DNA from: Xanthomonas sontii
Lineage (GTDB): Bacteria > Pseudomonadota > Gammaproteobacteria > Xanthomonadales > Xanthomonadaceae
DNA length: 64,000 nucleotides
Assembly (NCBI RefSeq): GCF_040529055.1
Contig: NZ_CP132342.1
Coordinates: 2,416,001-2,480,000 of the forward strand
Reading direction: 5' to 3'
How positions within the stretch are numbered: position 1 is the stretch's first letter; every line of letters starts with the position of its first letter. This document shows positions 17,518 to 25,918 of this stretch, one piece after another. Under the pieces are notes generated by a model that saw only the letters and a program-made list of their open reading frames with translations, was not told where the DNA came from and made no database searches. Both the position numbers and the translations under genes were made by a program.

Positions 17518-18441
17518 ATGCGGCGCCATGTCGGGATCGATGTATCCAAGGCTGAGCTGGTCATTCATGTCCTGCCGGACGAGCAGGCCTGGACCCAGCC
17601 CAATACGCCACAGGGGCAGCGTGCGCTGGCCCAACGTCTGGCTGGGATGGACTGCGAGCGGATCGTGCTGGAAGCCAGTGGCGGCTACGAACATGCCGTG
17701 CTGCAGGTGCTCCGAGAGGCGGACCTGCCGGCAGTGCGGATGGCCGCCGATCGTCCGCGCAAGCTCGCCCAGGCCTTGGGCCTGCATGCCAAGACCGATG
17801 CCCTGGACGCGCGCCTGCTGGCCATCGCCGCCCAGCACATCCCGACCACCCCCACGCCCGTGGTGCCCGGGCACCAGCAGTCTCTTCGCGAACTGCTGGA
17901 CCTGCGTGCCACCCTGGTGGGCCAGCGCGATGCCCATCGGCGGCGCTTGGAACACATTACCAGCGCCAAGGCGCAACACCGCTGCCGAGAGGTGATCGCC
18001 CTGCTGAACCAGCAGATCCAGACGTTGACGCAGGAGATCGAGCAGCAGGGCAAGACCTGCTCGAGCCTACCCAAGGTGCCTGGGCTCGGGACGATCCTGC
18101 GCGCGGTTCTGGCCGCGCGGCTGCCAGAGCTGGGCACGCTGCCGCCACGCAAGCTCGCTGCCCTGGTCGGGCTGGCCCCGTTCAATCACGACAGCGGTTG
18201 CTGGAAAGGCCAGCGCCGCATCAAAGGCGGACGTGCCGACGTGCGGCGCGTGCTGTACATGGCCACCTGGGCCAGCATCCGCGCCAAATCCCCCTTGGCC
18301 AACACCTACGCACGTCTGCGCGCAGCGGGCAAGCCGGCCAAGGTCGCCATCGTCGCCTGCATGCACAAGTTCCTGCGCTGGCTCAATGCCATCGCGCGCG
18401 ATCAGGCCCCGTACGCTCCTCCTGTCATCGCAGGTGCATGA
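17518..18441 (+). CDS. IS110-family recombinase (DEDD transposase)
   Basis: A 307-residue recombinase. The N-terminal RuvC-like domain carries the DEDD tetrad Asp8 (GIDVSKAEL), Glu52 (LEASGGYE), Asp94 and Asp97 (KTDALDAR). A coiled-coil-like region around 125-185 precedes the C-terminal Tnp domain with PGLGTILRAVLA and the presumed nucleophile Ser227 (FNHDSGCWKG). It would cut and rejoin donor and target strands guided by the bridge RNA. ATG 17518 is chosen over 17494 because GGAG at 17507-17510 is ideally spaced for it, while the only purine tract before 17494 is part of the donor-loop stem. The frame is intact. Confidence 0.92.
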   Translation: MRRHVGIDVSKAELVIHVLPDEQAWTQPNTPQGQRALAQRLAGMDCERIVLEASGGYEHAVLQVLREADLPAVRMAADRPRKLAQALGLHAKTDALDARLLAIAAQHIPTTPTPVVPGHQQSLRELLDLRATLVGQRDAHRRRLEHITSAKAQHRCREVIALLNQQIQTLTQEIEQQGKTCSSLPKVPGLGTILRAVLAARLPELGTLPPRKLAALVGLAPFNHDSGCWKGQRRIKGGRADVRRVLYMATWASIRAKSPLANTYARLRAAGKPAKVAIVACMHKFLRWLNAIARDQAPYAPPVIAGA

Positions 18442-18497
18442 CAGTTGACTCCTACGGCGGTTTGTGTTGCCTGCGCAACGCGGACGCGCGCTACGCG

Positions 18498-18950
18498 CTA
18501 GAAGTTGCGGGTGAAGCGCACCGTGCCGGTGCCGTCGGCACTGCGCACCTGCACCACGAAGCGCAACTGGTCGTGGGCGCTGCTGCGCACCGTTCCTACG
18601 TAGTCGGTGTAGGCGTCGGTGCGGACCGCGCGCAGCGCCACCGGCTGGCGCTGGCCGCTGAGGTCGGTCGCCACCGCCTCCACCGTGCCCACCGCCGGTG
18701 CTTCCTCGCCGCCATGCAGGGTGCGCAGCGCGATCATCACCAACGCGGTGTCGGCTTCGCGGGCGATGCCGTAGCGGCGCGCCACGTCTTCGCTCATCGC
18801 CAGGGTGGGCAAGGCGTTGTAGTGCACGCGTAGCGCGCCGAAGTCGGCCTGCGCCGGGGTAGCGGCGAGCAGTGTCGCCGGGCGTGGGGTGTCCTGGTCC
18901 GAGCAGGCGGCCAGGGCCAGGCACAGCAGCGCAACGGGCAGGACACGCAT
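18498..18950 (-). CDS. DUF4426-type lipoprotein
   Basis: A 150-residue exported lipoprotein: signal peptide with lipobox LAAC (Cys16), then a compact domain containing VHYNALPTLAMSEDVARRYGIAREAD and the LRFVVQV strand near the end. This resembles the DUF4426 family, whose genes commonly sit beside proC, as here. Function unknown. GGAGAA precedes the ATG at 18950; an in-frame ATG 30 bases upstream is less likely. It follows proC on the same strand after a 142-base gap. Confidence 0.82.
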   Translation of the reverse strand: MRVLPVALLCLALAACSDQDTPRPATLLAATPAQADFGALRVHYNALPTLAMSEDVARRYGIAREADTALVMIALRTLHGGEEAPAVGTVEAVATDLSGQRQPVALRAVRTDAYTDYVGTVRSSAHDQLRFVVQVRSADGTGTVRFTRNF

Positions 18951-19092
18951 CGGCGTTCTCCGGGTTGGCGTGGCGAACAACAGGTCTTACGCAGTCGCCC
19001 GGGGGGATACGGACGGCGCACAGGAGTCGCAGTGTACGAGGGGGCGACGCCGATGCCGAGTACCGTCCGTGCCCGTCTGGTGCCCGCCGCGC

Positions 19093-19938
19093 TCAGTCGT
19101 CGTTGGCGGCGGACAGGGCACGGCCGCGTTGCGCCGCCGCGGCGATCGCGGCTTCAGTCAGCGCCTCGAAGCCGCCCCGCTGGAAGGTCTCGATCGCCGC
19201 CTGGGTGGTGCCGTTGGGCGAGGTCACCCGCCGGCGCAGTTCGCTCGGCGCCTCGCCGGATTCGGTGAGCATGCGCGCCGCGCCGAGCACGGTCTGCAGG
19301 GTCAGGGTACGCGCGGTGTCGGCGGGCAGGCCCTGCGCGATGCCGGCCGCTTCCATCGCCTCGGCGAGCAGGAACACGTAGGCGGGCCCACTGCCGGACA
19401 CCGCGGTGACCGCATCGATCAGCGCCTCGTCCTCGACCCACACGGTGACCCCGGCGGCGGCCAAGACGCGCTCGGCGTGGGCGCGCTGGCCGGCATCGAC
19501 GCCGGCGCTGGCGAACAGGCCGGTGACGCCGGCGCCGAGCAGGGCCGGGGTGTTGGGCATCGCGCGGACCAGGGCGTGCCCGCCGCCGAGCCAGCGGTCC
19601 AGTTGCGCGGTGGTGATGCCGGCGGCGATGGACACCAGCAATGGCCGCTGCGCCTGCGCCAGCGTGGCCAGTTCGGTGCAGACCCCGCGCAGCACCTGCG
19701 GCTTGACCGCGAACATCCACAGCGCCGCGCCGTCGGCGGCCTCGGCCGCGGAGGCGACGGCGTGGACGCCGTACTCGGCGACCAGGGCCTCGCGCAGCGC
19801 CGCCACCGGCTCGGCCACACGGATGCGGCGCGGATCGGCGCCCTGCCGGACCAGCCCGGCGATCAGGCTGCGCGCCATGTTGCCGCCGCCGATGAAGGCG
19901 ATATCGGCCGCTTGGGAATCGGGGGAAGCGGAAGCCAT
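19093..19938 (-). CDS. proC: Pyrroline-5-carboxylate reductase
   Basis: A 281-residue cytoplasmic enzyme reducing pyrroline-5-carboxylate to proline with NAD(P)H. The Rossmann turn IAFIGGGNMARSLIAG lies at residues 13-28, followed by AVKPQVL, RAMPNTPALLGAGVTG and the C-terminal substrate segment AVSGSGPAYVFLLAEAM, TSPNGTT. ATG 19938 is preferred over an upstream in-frame ATG at 19968 because it leaves a short standard leader. In related genomes proC usually follows yggS directly; here a secreted-protein gene separates them. Confidence 0.96.
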   Translation of the reverse strand: MASASPDSQAADIAFIGGGNMARSLIAGLVRQGADPRRIRVAEPVAALREALVAEYGVHAVASAAEAADGAALWMFAVKPQVLRGVCTELATLAQAQRPLLVSIAAGITTAQLDRWLGGGHALVRAMPNTPALLGAGVTGLFASAGVDAGQRAHAERVLAAAGVTVWVEDEALIDAVTAVSGSGPAYVFLLAEAMEAAGIAQGLPADTARTLTLQTVLGAARMLTESGEAPSELRRRVTSPNGTTQAAIETFQRGGFEALTEAAIAAAAQRGRALSAANDD

Positions 19939-20066
19939 GTGCGCACCGTCGCAAAGAGGGAGCGCCATGGTAGCGGCTGCGCCGGGCCGCGTTGCTGCGG
20001 TGCGGCGCAGTCCGGGTCACGCTGCGGAAGAACGCGCCGGCCGCCATGCGGACCGGCGCGACGGAC

Positions 20067-21113
20067 TCAGTTGGACTCGGTGAAGGTGATCGACGGCGTG
20101 CTGCCGCCGGCCGTCGAGCAGCTGCCCAGGTTGAGGTTGTTGGTCTCGCCGGTGCTGCCGGCATTGGCCGCGCAGGTCGGGGCGGCGGTGGAGCCGTTGG
20201 TGGCGGCCACCTTCACCGTGATCGACGAGCCGGAGTTGAAGTTGGCGCTGGAACCGCCGGCGTTGCCGACCACGTTGAACTCGGCGTCCTTCCACACGGT
20301 GGCCAGCTTGACCACGCTGTCCCTGGCGCTGACGCTGTAGGCGGTGCCGTTGTTGGTGAAGGTGATGGTGTCGTTGCCGTTGGCGGTGGCCGAACCGGTC
20401 AGCTTGAGGTTGGCCAGTTGCGTGGCCGGCACGTCCGGCGCGCTGACCGCATTGCTGTTGCGGTAGCAGTCCGAACCGCCGCCGCTCATCCAGCCGCTCG
20501 GGCAGCTGCTGCCGTAGCCGATCAGCCAGTACTGCATGAACACCGCGGCCTGGCCCTGGGTCTCGTAGTCGGTGGCGTAGACGAACTGCTGCCACACGGT
20601 GCAGCCGGAGCGGCCGCCGCAGACGCTGGTGGTGGCGTTGTAGTTGGAGTTGATCTGCAGCGAGTACTCGTTCGGGCCGAGGATGCCGCCGCCGCCGAAG
20701 GAGGCCACGCCCACGCCTTTCTCCGAGGTCACGCCGGTCACCTGCGGGAAGCTGCCCACGACCTTGCTGATCAGGCTGCTGGAACGCAGCGCGTAGTCGT
20801 AGCCGTTGCCGGTGGTCTCGGTGGCGCCGAACAGGATCTTGTGCGGGATCGGATGCACGCGGCGGGTCAGGGTCTTGCAGACGTCCGTTTGCCACTGCGT
20901 ATCGGGGAAGTTGGCATGGAAGCAGCCTTCCGCCGGCGTCGGTTGATGCGCCATGGTTTCGCGCCAGGCGGTGCGTGCCTGGACTTCCGCGGGCGACATC
21001 ATCGCTTCTTCGTTGGTCCAGGCCGGCGTCGCCGTCGGCGCGGCCATGGCCGCGGGGACGTGCAGCAGACCAATGACGCAGGAGGCGAACAGCAATCGGG
21101 TGGATGCTTGCAT
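20067..21113 (-). CDS. Secreted protein of unknown function, cysteine-rich
   Basis: A 348-residue protein with a clear signal peptide (hydrophobic stretch LLFASCVIGLL, likely cut after AAMA). The mature part has about ten cysteines spread in pairs (for example VCGGRSGC and SCPSGW...DCYR), suggesting disulfides in the periplasm or outside the cell, and a C-terminal half rich in Thr, Ser, Asn and Gly with alternating beta-like pattern. No catalytic motif was recognised. It stands alone between yggS and proC, which are normally adjacent, and its upstream DNA is noticeably AT-rich, so it may be a later insertion. Confidence 0.82.
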   Translation of the reverse strand: MQASTRLLFASCVIGLLHVPAAMAAPTATPAWTNEEAMMSPAEVQARTAWRETMAHQPTPAEGCFHANFPDTQWQTDVCKTLTRRVHPIPHKILFGATETTGNGYDYALRSSSLISKVVGSFPQVTGVTSEKGVGVASFGGGGILGPNEYSLQINSNYNATTSVCGGRSGCTVWQQFVYATDYETQGQAAVFMQYWLIGYGSSCPSGWMSGGGSDCYRNSNAVSAPDVPATQLANLKLTGSATANGNDTITFTNNGTAYSVSARDSVVKLATVWKDAEFNVVGNAGGSSANFNSGSSITVKVAATNGSTAAPTCAANAGSTGETNNLNLGSCSTAGGSTPSITFTESN

Positions 21114-21411
21114 CTGTGACCTCGTTCGAGCCGAGCGCATTCGGCAATGGACTGCGGAGTACCCGCGGTCGGCCGACATGGAAGCGAAGCGCGTGCGTCT
21201 GAAACGTGACTGAATTAACGGTTTGCAACCGTGTCGCATGGTTCAGGAAGCGCTGTCGGCGCGAACCTTTCATTCATCCCGAAATTCTATGGTTTTCAAC
21301 GAGATCGCCTACGACAGAATTCCGATGTTGGTGAATCGTTTTTGAAGCGGCCGTAGACAAATCATCACGGTGTCACGGGCACTGCGGTAATGCGGCGCGG
21401 CAGCAGCCGGT

Positions 21412-22104
21412 TCAGCCGGAAGCGCGCGGACCGCGCGCCCCGAACAGGGCGGTGCCGACCCGCACCATGGTGGCGCCGGCGGCGATGGCGTCGGCGAAGT
21501 CGCCGCTCATGCCCATCGACAAGGTGTCGACCTGCGGGTGGGCGGTGCGCAGCCGCGCGAACAGGGCGTGCATGCGCGCGAACGCGTCGATGCGGCGTTC
21601 GGCCTCCGGCCATGGCGCGGGAATGGCCATCAGCCCGCGCAGCGTCAGCGCCGGCTGCGCGGCGATGGCCGCGGCCAGCACGTCCACGGCGTCGGGCTGG
21701 CAGCCATGCTTGCTGGCCTCGTCGTCGATGTTGACCTGGATCAGCACGTTCAGCGGCGCGCGTTCGGGTGCTGCCGCGCGGCCCTTGGCCAGGGCGGCGA
21801 CCAGCTTGGGCCGGTCCACGGTCTGCACCCAGTCGAACAGCGTCGCCGCCTGTTCGGCCTTGTTCGACTGCAGGTGGCCGATCAGATGCCATTCCAGTCC
21901 GGCCTCGGCCAGCGCGGCGATCTTGGCCGCCGCTTCCTGCACGTAGTTCTCGCCGAAGGCGCGCTGCCCCTGCGCGGCCAGCGCCGCCACGGCCTCGGCC
22001 GGCTGGGTCTTGGACACCGCCAGCAACTGCGCGTGCGGGCGCCCTGCGGCGTCGGCGGCGCGGTCCATGTCCAGGCGAATCTGTTGCAGCGGAGAGAGGG
22101 GCAC
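21412..22104 (-). CDS. yggS: YggS/PLPBP-family pyridoxal-phosphate homeostasis protein
   Basis: A 230-residue single-barrel PLP-binding protein that buffers free pyridoxal phosphate; it is not known to be an enzyme. The PLP lysine is Lys32 in LLAVSKTQ, followed by FGENYVQEA, WHLIGHLQSNK, the SMGMSGDF phosphate-binding turn and VRVGTALFG. It is divergent from pilT with an 85-base gap, the arrangement commonly seen in proteobacteria. Confidence 0.95.
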   Translation of the reverse strand: MPLSPLQQIRLDMDRAADAAGRPHAQLLAVSKTQPAEAVAALAAQGQRAFGENYVQEAAAKIAALAEAGLEWHLIGHLQSNKAEQAATLFDWVQTVDRPKLVAALAKGRAAAPERAPLNVLIQVNIDDEASKHGCQPDAVDVLAAAIAAQPALTLRGLMAIPAPWPEAERRIDAFARMHALFARLRTAHPQVDTLSMGMSGDFADAIAAGATMVRVGTALFGARGPRASG

Positions 22105-22132
22105 GGCGGCGTTCCGGCAAAGGGAAGGGCGC

Positions 22133-22138
22133 TATACT
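22133..22138 (+). promoter_or_regulatory. Candidate -10 element for pilT
   Basis: TATACT, four or five positions matching TATAAT, lies 52 bases before the pilT ATG in the yggS-pilT gap. No good -35 hexamer stands 16-18 bases upstream, so this may need an activator or be fortuitous. Confidence 0.35.
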
Positions 22139-22189
22139 GCAGGCCGGGGAATCATCCTTCCAGTCGCAGCCCAAGGGGAAAAGCAGCGT

Positions 22190-23227
22190 ATGGATATCGC
22201 TGAACTATTGGCGTTCTCGGTCAAGAACAAGGCGTCCGACCTGCACCTGTCCGCGGGCCTGCCGCCGATGATCCGGGTCGATGGCGACGTCCGCCGCATC
22301 AACATTCCGGCGCTGGACCACAAGCAGGTGCATGCGCTTGTCTACGACATCATGTCGGACAAGCAGCGCCGCGACTACGAGGAATTCCTCGAGGTCGACT
22401 TCTCCTTCGAGATTCCCAGCCTGGCGCGCTTCCGCGTCAACGCGTTCAACCAGAACCGCGGCGCCGGCGCGGTGTTCCGCACCATTCCCTCGGAAGTGCT
22501 GACCCTGGAAGACCTCGGCTGCCCGCCGATCTTCCGCCAGCTGATCGACCAGCCGCAGGGCCTGATCCTGGTCACCGGGCCGACCGGCTCGGGCAAGTCG
22601 ACCACGCTCGCCGGCATGATCGACTACATCAACAAGAACGAATACGGCCACATCCTCACCGTCGAGGATCCGATCGAATTCGTGCACACCTCGCAGAAGT
22701 GCCTGATCAACCAGCGCGAGGTGCACCGCGACACCCACGGCTTCAACGAGGCGCTGCGCTCGGCGTTGCGCGAAGACCCGGACATCATCCTGGTCGGCGA
22801 GTTGCGCGACCTGGAAACCATCCGCCTGGCGCTGACCGCGGCGGAGACCGGCCACCTGGTGTTCGGCACCCTGCACACCAGCTCGGCGGCCAAGACCATC
22901 GACCGCATCATCGACGTGTTCCCCGCCGGCGAGAAGCCGATGGTGCGCTCGATGCTGTCCGAGTCGCTGCGCGCGGTGATCTCGCAGGCGCTGCTGAAGA
23001 AGGTCGGCGGCGGCCGCACCGCGGCCTGGGAAATCATGGTCGGCACCCCCGCCATCCGCAACCTGATCCGCGAGGACAAGGTCGCGCAGATGTACTCGGC
23101 GATCCAGACCGGCCAGCAGAACGGCATGCAGACCCTGGACCAGCACCTGCAGGACCTGGTCAAGCGCAGCCTGATCACCCGCAACCAGGCCCGCGAGTAC
23201 GCCAAGGACAAGCGGTTGTTCGAGTGA
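22190..23227 (+). CDS. pilT: Type IV pilus retraction ATPase
   Basis: A 345-residue hexameric ATPase that depolymerises type IV pili, powering twitching motility and DNA uptake. Walker A is GPTGSGKST at residues 130-138; the Asp and His boxes (LTVEDPIEFVH, LHTSSAAKTID), Walker B (DIILVGELRD) and the PilT-specific retraction motif AIRNLIRE are all intact. It begins MDIAELLAFSVKNKASDLHLSAG as usual. The paralogue pilU follows 127 bases downstream, separated by a heptad-repeat inverted array. Confidence 0.97.
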   Translation: MDIAELLAFSVKNKASDLHLSAGLPPMIRVDGDVRRINIPALDHKQVHALVYDIMSDKQRRDYEEFLEVDFSFEIPSLARFRVNAFNQNRGAGAVFRTIPSEVLTLEDLGCPPIFRQLIDQPQGLILVTGPTGSGKSTTLAGMIDYINKNEYGHILTVEDPIEFVHTSQKCLINQREVHRDTHGFNEALRSALREDPDIILVGELRDLETIRLALTAAETGHLVFGTLHTSSAAKTIDRIIDVFPAGEKPMVRSMLSESLRAVISQALLKKVGGGRTAAWEIMVGTPAIRNLIREDKVAQMYSAIQTGQQNGMQTLDQHLQDLVKRSLITRNQAREYAKDKRLFE

Positions 23228-23231
23228 GGCC

Positions 23232-23334
23232 GGGAATCGGGAATAGGGAATCGGGAATGGGAAGAGCAACCGCCCCATCCTTCCCGCTTCCGGATGCCCG
23301 CTGCTGCGATTCCCGATTCTCCATTCCCGATTCT
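23232..23334. repeat. Inverted array of GGGAATC-type heptads between pilT and pilU
   Basis: Left part repeats GGGAATCGGGAAT (23232-23260), right part repeats the complement ATTCCCGATTC (23308-23334), so the transcript can form a long imperfect hairpin between the two genes. Same family as 880-907, 58258-58290 and 61115-61198. Confidence 0.75.
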
Positions 23335-23354
23335 CAGCTCCGAAGGAGCCGACC

Positions 23355-24485
23355 ATGAGCACCATCGACTTCACCTCCTTCCTGAAACTGATGGCGCACC
23401 AGAAGGCGTCGGACCTGTTCATCACCTCGGGCATGCCGCCGGCGATCAAGGTGCACGGCAAGATCACCCCGATCACGCAGACGCCGCTGACCCCGCAGCA
23501 GAGCCGCGACCTGGTGCTGAACGTGATGACGCCGGCGCAGCGCGAGGAGTTCGAGAAGACCCACGAGTGCAACTTCGCCATCGGCGTGGCCGGGGTCGGG
23601 CGCTTCCGCGTCAGCTGCTTCTACCAGCGCAACCAGGTCGGCATGGTGCTGCGCCGGATCGAGACGCGCATTCCCAGCGTGGACGAGCTGAACCTGCCGC
23701 CGGTGATCAAGACCCTGGCGATGACCAAGCGCGGCATCATCATCTTCGTCGGCGCCACCGGCACCGGCAAGTCGACCTCGCTGGCGGCGATGATCGGCTA
23801 CCGCAACCAGAACTCCACCGGGCACATCATCACCATCGAGGACCCGATCGAGTTCGTGCACAAGCACGAGGGCTGCATCATCACCCAGCGCGAGGTCGGC
23901 ATCGACACCGACAGCTGGGAGAACGCGCTGAAGAACACACTGCGCCAGGCGCCGGACGTGATCATGATCGGCGAGGTGCGCACCCGCGAGGGCATGGACC
24001 ATGCCATCTCCTTCGCCGAGACCGGCCACCTGGTGCTGTGCACCCTGCACGCCAACAACGCCAACCAGGCGATGGACCGCGTCATCAACTTCTTCCCCGA
24101 GGACCGCCGCAGCCAGCTGCTGATGGACCTGTCGCTGAACCTGCGCGGCGTGGTCGCGCAGCAGCTGATCCCGACCCCGGACGGCAAGGGCCGCCGCGTG
24201 GCCATGGAGATCATGCTCGGTACGCCGCTGGTGCAGGACTACATCCGCGAGGGCGAGATCCACAAGCTCAAGGACGTGATGAAGGAGTCCACCAACCTGG
24301 GCATGAAGACCTTCGACCAGAGCCTGTTCGAGCTGTACCAGGCCGGCGAGATCAGCTACGAGGATGCGCTGCGCCACGCCGATTCGCAGAACGAGGTGCG
24401 CCTGCGCATCAAGCTGGCGCAGGGTGGCGACGCGCGCACCCTGGCGCAGGGCCTGGATGGGGTCGAGATCGCCGAGGTGCGCTGA
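23355..24485 (+). CDS. pilU: Type IV pilus retraction-assisting ATPase
   Basis: A 376-residue PilT paralogue that assists pilus retraction under load. Walker A is GATGTGKST, with ITIEDPIEFVHKHEG, Walker B DVIMIGEVRTREGMDHA, and LHANNANQAMDRVINFFPED. The C-terminal extension of about 30 residues beyond PilT (ALRHADSQNEVRLRIKL) is characteristic. GAAGGAG stands before the ATG at 23355. It forms a unit with pilT. Confidence 0.97.
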   Translation: MSTIDFTSFLKLMAHQKASDLFITSGMPPAIKVHGKITPITQTPLTPQQSRDLVLNVMTPAQREEFEKTHECNFAIGVAGVGRFRVSCFYQRNQVGMVLRRIETRIPSVDELNLPPVIKTLAMTKRGIIIFVGATGTGKSTSLAAMIGYRNQNSTGHIITIEDPIEFVHKHEGCIITQREVGIDTDSWENALKNTLRQAPDVIMIGEVRTREGMDHAISFAETGHLVLCTLHANNANQAMDRVINFFPEDRRSQLLMDLSLNLRGVVAQQLIPTPDGKGRRVAMEIMLGTPLVQDYIREGEIHKLKDVMKESTNLGMKTFDQSLFELYQAGEISYEDALRHADSQNEVRLRIKLAQGGDARTLAQGLDGVEIAEVR

Positions 24486-24640
24486 GCCTGGTGGGCGAGC
24501 GCAGGGCCGGCCGCAGGGTGCGCCGGTGCGGAACCAGGATCGCGCCGGTTGTCTCGCGTTCTTGTACGGGTGTCGAGTTTTCAATCAAGCGTCCGTCGTC
24601 GGTCCATCGTGGACGCGTCAGCCGAAGGAGGGAAGCCGCC

Positions 24641-25918
24641 ATGAACGAACTGCCTGAAGTGCTTTGGTCGAACGAGCCGCATGCCGGCGACTACATCAAT
24701 TCCGTGGCGGTGTCCGACGATGGCAATGTCATCGTCGCCGGCACCTTCTTTCACGATTACGGCGATACGACGCAGACGTCCGGGCTGGACGCAGTGCCTG
24801 TCGAGCAGCGCAAGGTCTTCGAGCGTATCGCGCCTGCTGCCACGCGCAGCGACGTCGGCAACGATCAGCAAGGGTGTTACGGCACCTACGCCTGGGATGG
24901 GGCCGGCAACCTGCTGCTGAAGAAGGAATTCGAAGGCTGGCAGGGCGTGTACTGGGTCGATGTCGCGGGGGACGGGGGCACCATGGCCAGCTGCGGCTGG
25001 AAGAGCCAGCAACCGTACGCCGGCTTCATCGGTGCCTGGGCGGTCTCGGGCGGGAAGGAATTGCTGTCCTATGCGCTCCCCGGTCGCGGCAACATGGTGT
25101 CGCTGGACGCGCGTGGGCAAACGTTGCTGGCCGGGGCCGAGCAGGGCTATCTGTTCTGCCGCGAGGGCGACGCGTCCTTCGGTGCGCCCGTGTGCATCGC
25201 GCTGAGCGCCGGCGGCACCGGCGACAGCGCTGACAGCGTCATCGCCACCGGCCTCGCCGCCGATGGCACGATCGGACTGGTGGCCAGCGCACAGGGCGAG
25301 ATCATCCTGTTCTCGATCGCAGCGGGACAGCCGGGGACGCTGACGCGTTGGCAGTTGCCCAAGCAGGCCCGCGTCCATGCCGCGGCGCTGTCGGGCGATG
25401 GCCGTCGCGCCTATGCCGGCGCCAGCGACGGCACGCTGTATGCGTTCGACGTGGCGGCGTTCCAGAAAACGCCTGGGCCGGCCTGGACCGAGACGGTGCC
25501 CGAGGGCGCCACCACCATCTACGGGGTGGCCTGCGATCGCGCCGGCAACAAGGCCGCGATCGCCGGCAATCTCAAGGGCGGTGGCGTCGTCGCCGTGTAC
25601 GCCGATGCCGGCACCGCCGCGACGCTGCAGTGGACCGCGCACAGCGCGCACTCGCCCAACTGCCTGGCGTTCGACCCCGACGGGCGCTGGCTGGGGCTGG
25701 CCGATGGTCATCCCGACGGGACGCCCGGCGGGTTCACCCTCTGGAACGCGGTCGACGGCACGGCGCTTTGGTCCTATGGCACGGACAACATGAGCTGGCC
25801 GATCCGTCTGAACAGCGGTGCCACGGTAGTGGTGGGCGGCAGCGACGACGGCTCGGTCACCGCCTTCGCCGGCCCCGGTTCGGCGATCGGCCGTGGCCGC
25901 GCGGAGTCGGATGGATGA
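24641..25918 (+). CDS. Beta-propeller (WD40/PQQ-like) protein
   Basis: A 425-residue protein made almost wholly of propeller-type repeats: recurring blades such as INSVAVSDDGNVIVAG, HAAALSGDGRRAYAGASDGTLYAFD, and NCLAFDPDGRWLGLADG. No signal peptide is visible at the ATG, which is well placed after AAGGAGG (24625-24631), so a cytoplasmic location is likely. Such propellers are interaction or sensory platforms; no catalytic residue is evident. Its stop overlaps the start of the diguanylate cyclase that follows, suggesting it works with or modulates that enzyme (inference). Confidence 0.82.
   Translation: MNELPEVLWSNEPHAGDYINSVAVSDDGNVIVAGTFFHDYGDTTQTSGLDAVPVEQRKVFERIAPAATRSDVGNDQQGCYGTYAWDGAGNLLLKKEFEGWQGVYWVDVAGDGGTMASCGWKSQQPYAGFIGAWAVSGGKELLSYALPGRGNMVSLDARGQTLLAGAEQGYLFCREGDASFGAPVCIALSAGGTGDSADSVIATGLAADGTIGLVASAQGEIILFSIAAGQPGTLTRWQLPKQARVHAAALSGDGRRAYAGASDGTLYAFDVAAFQKTPGPAWTETVPEGATTIYGVACDRAGNKAAIAGNLKGGGVVAVYADAGTAATLQWTAHSAHSPNCLAFDPDGRWLGLADGHPDGTPGGFTLWNAVDGTALWSYGTDNMSWPIRLNSGATVVVGGSDDGSVTAFAGPGSAIGRGRAESDG

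Larger units (their letters stand above)
17301..18450 (+). mobile_element. IS110-family insertion sequence, complete
   Basis: The element is bounded by a CT dinucleotide at each end (17301-17302 and 18449-18450), without inverted repeats, as expected for IS110 recombinases. Deleting one copy restores an uninterrupted GCCGCTCCTACGG across the junction, which is the conserved end of the long-form hairpin repeat. The left end of about 215 bases is non-coding and carries the predicted bridge RNA; the right non-coding end is very short, with only 7 bases between the transposase stop and the core CT. Unit length is 1148 bases. Confidence 0.85.

Noticed and set aside
23294..24640. Apparent N-terminal extension of the propeller protein through pilU
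   Set aside because: This part is a frame-shifted reading of pilU; the ATG at 24641 with a strong ribosome site is the real start.
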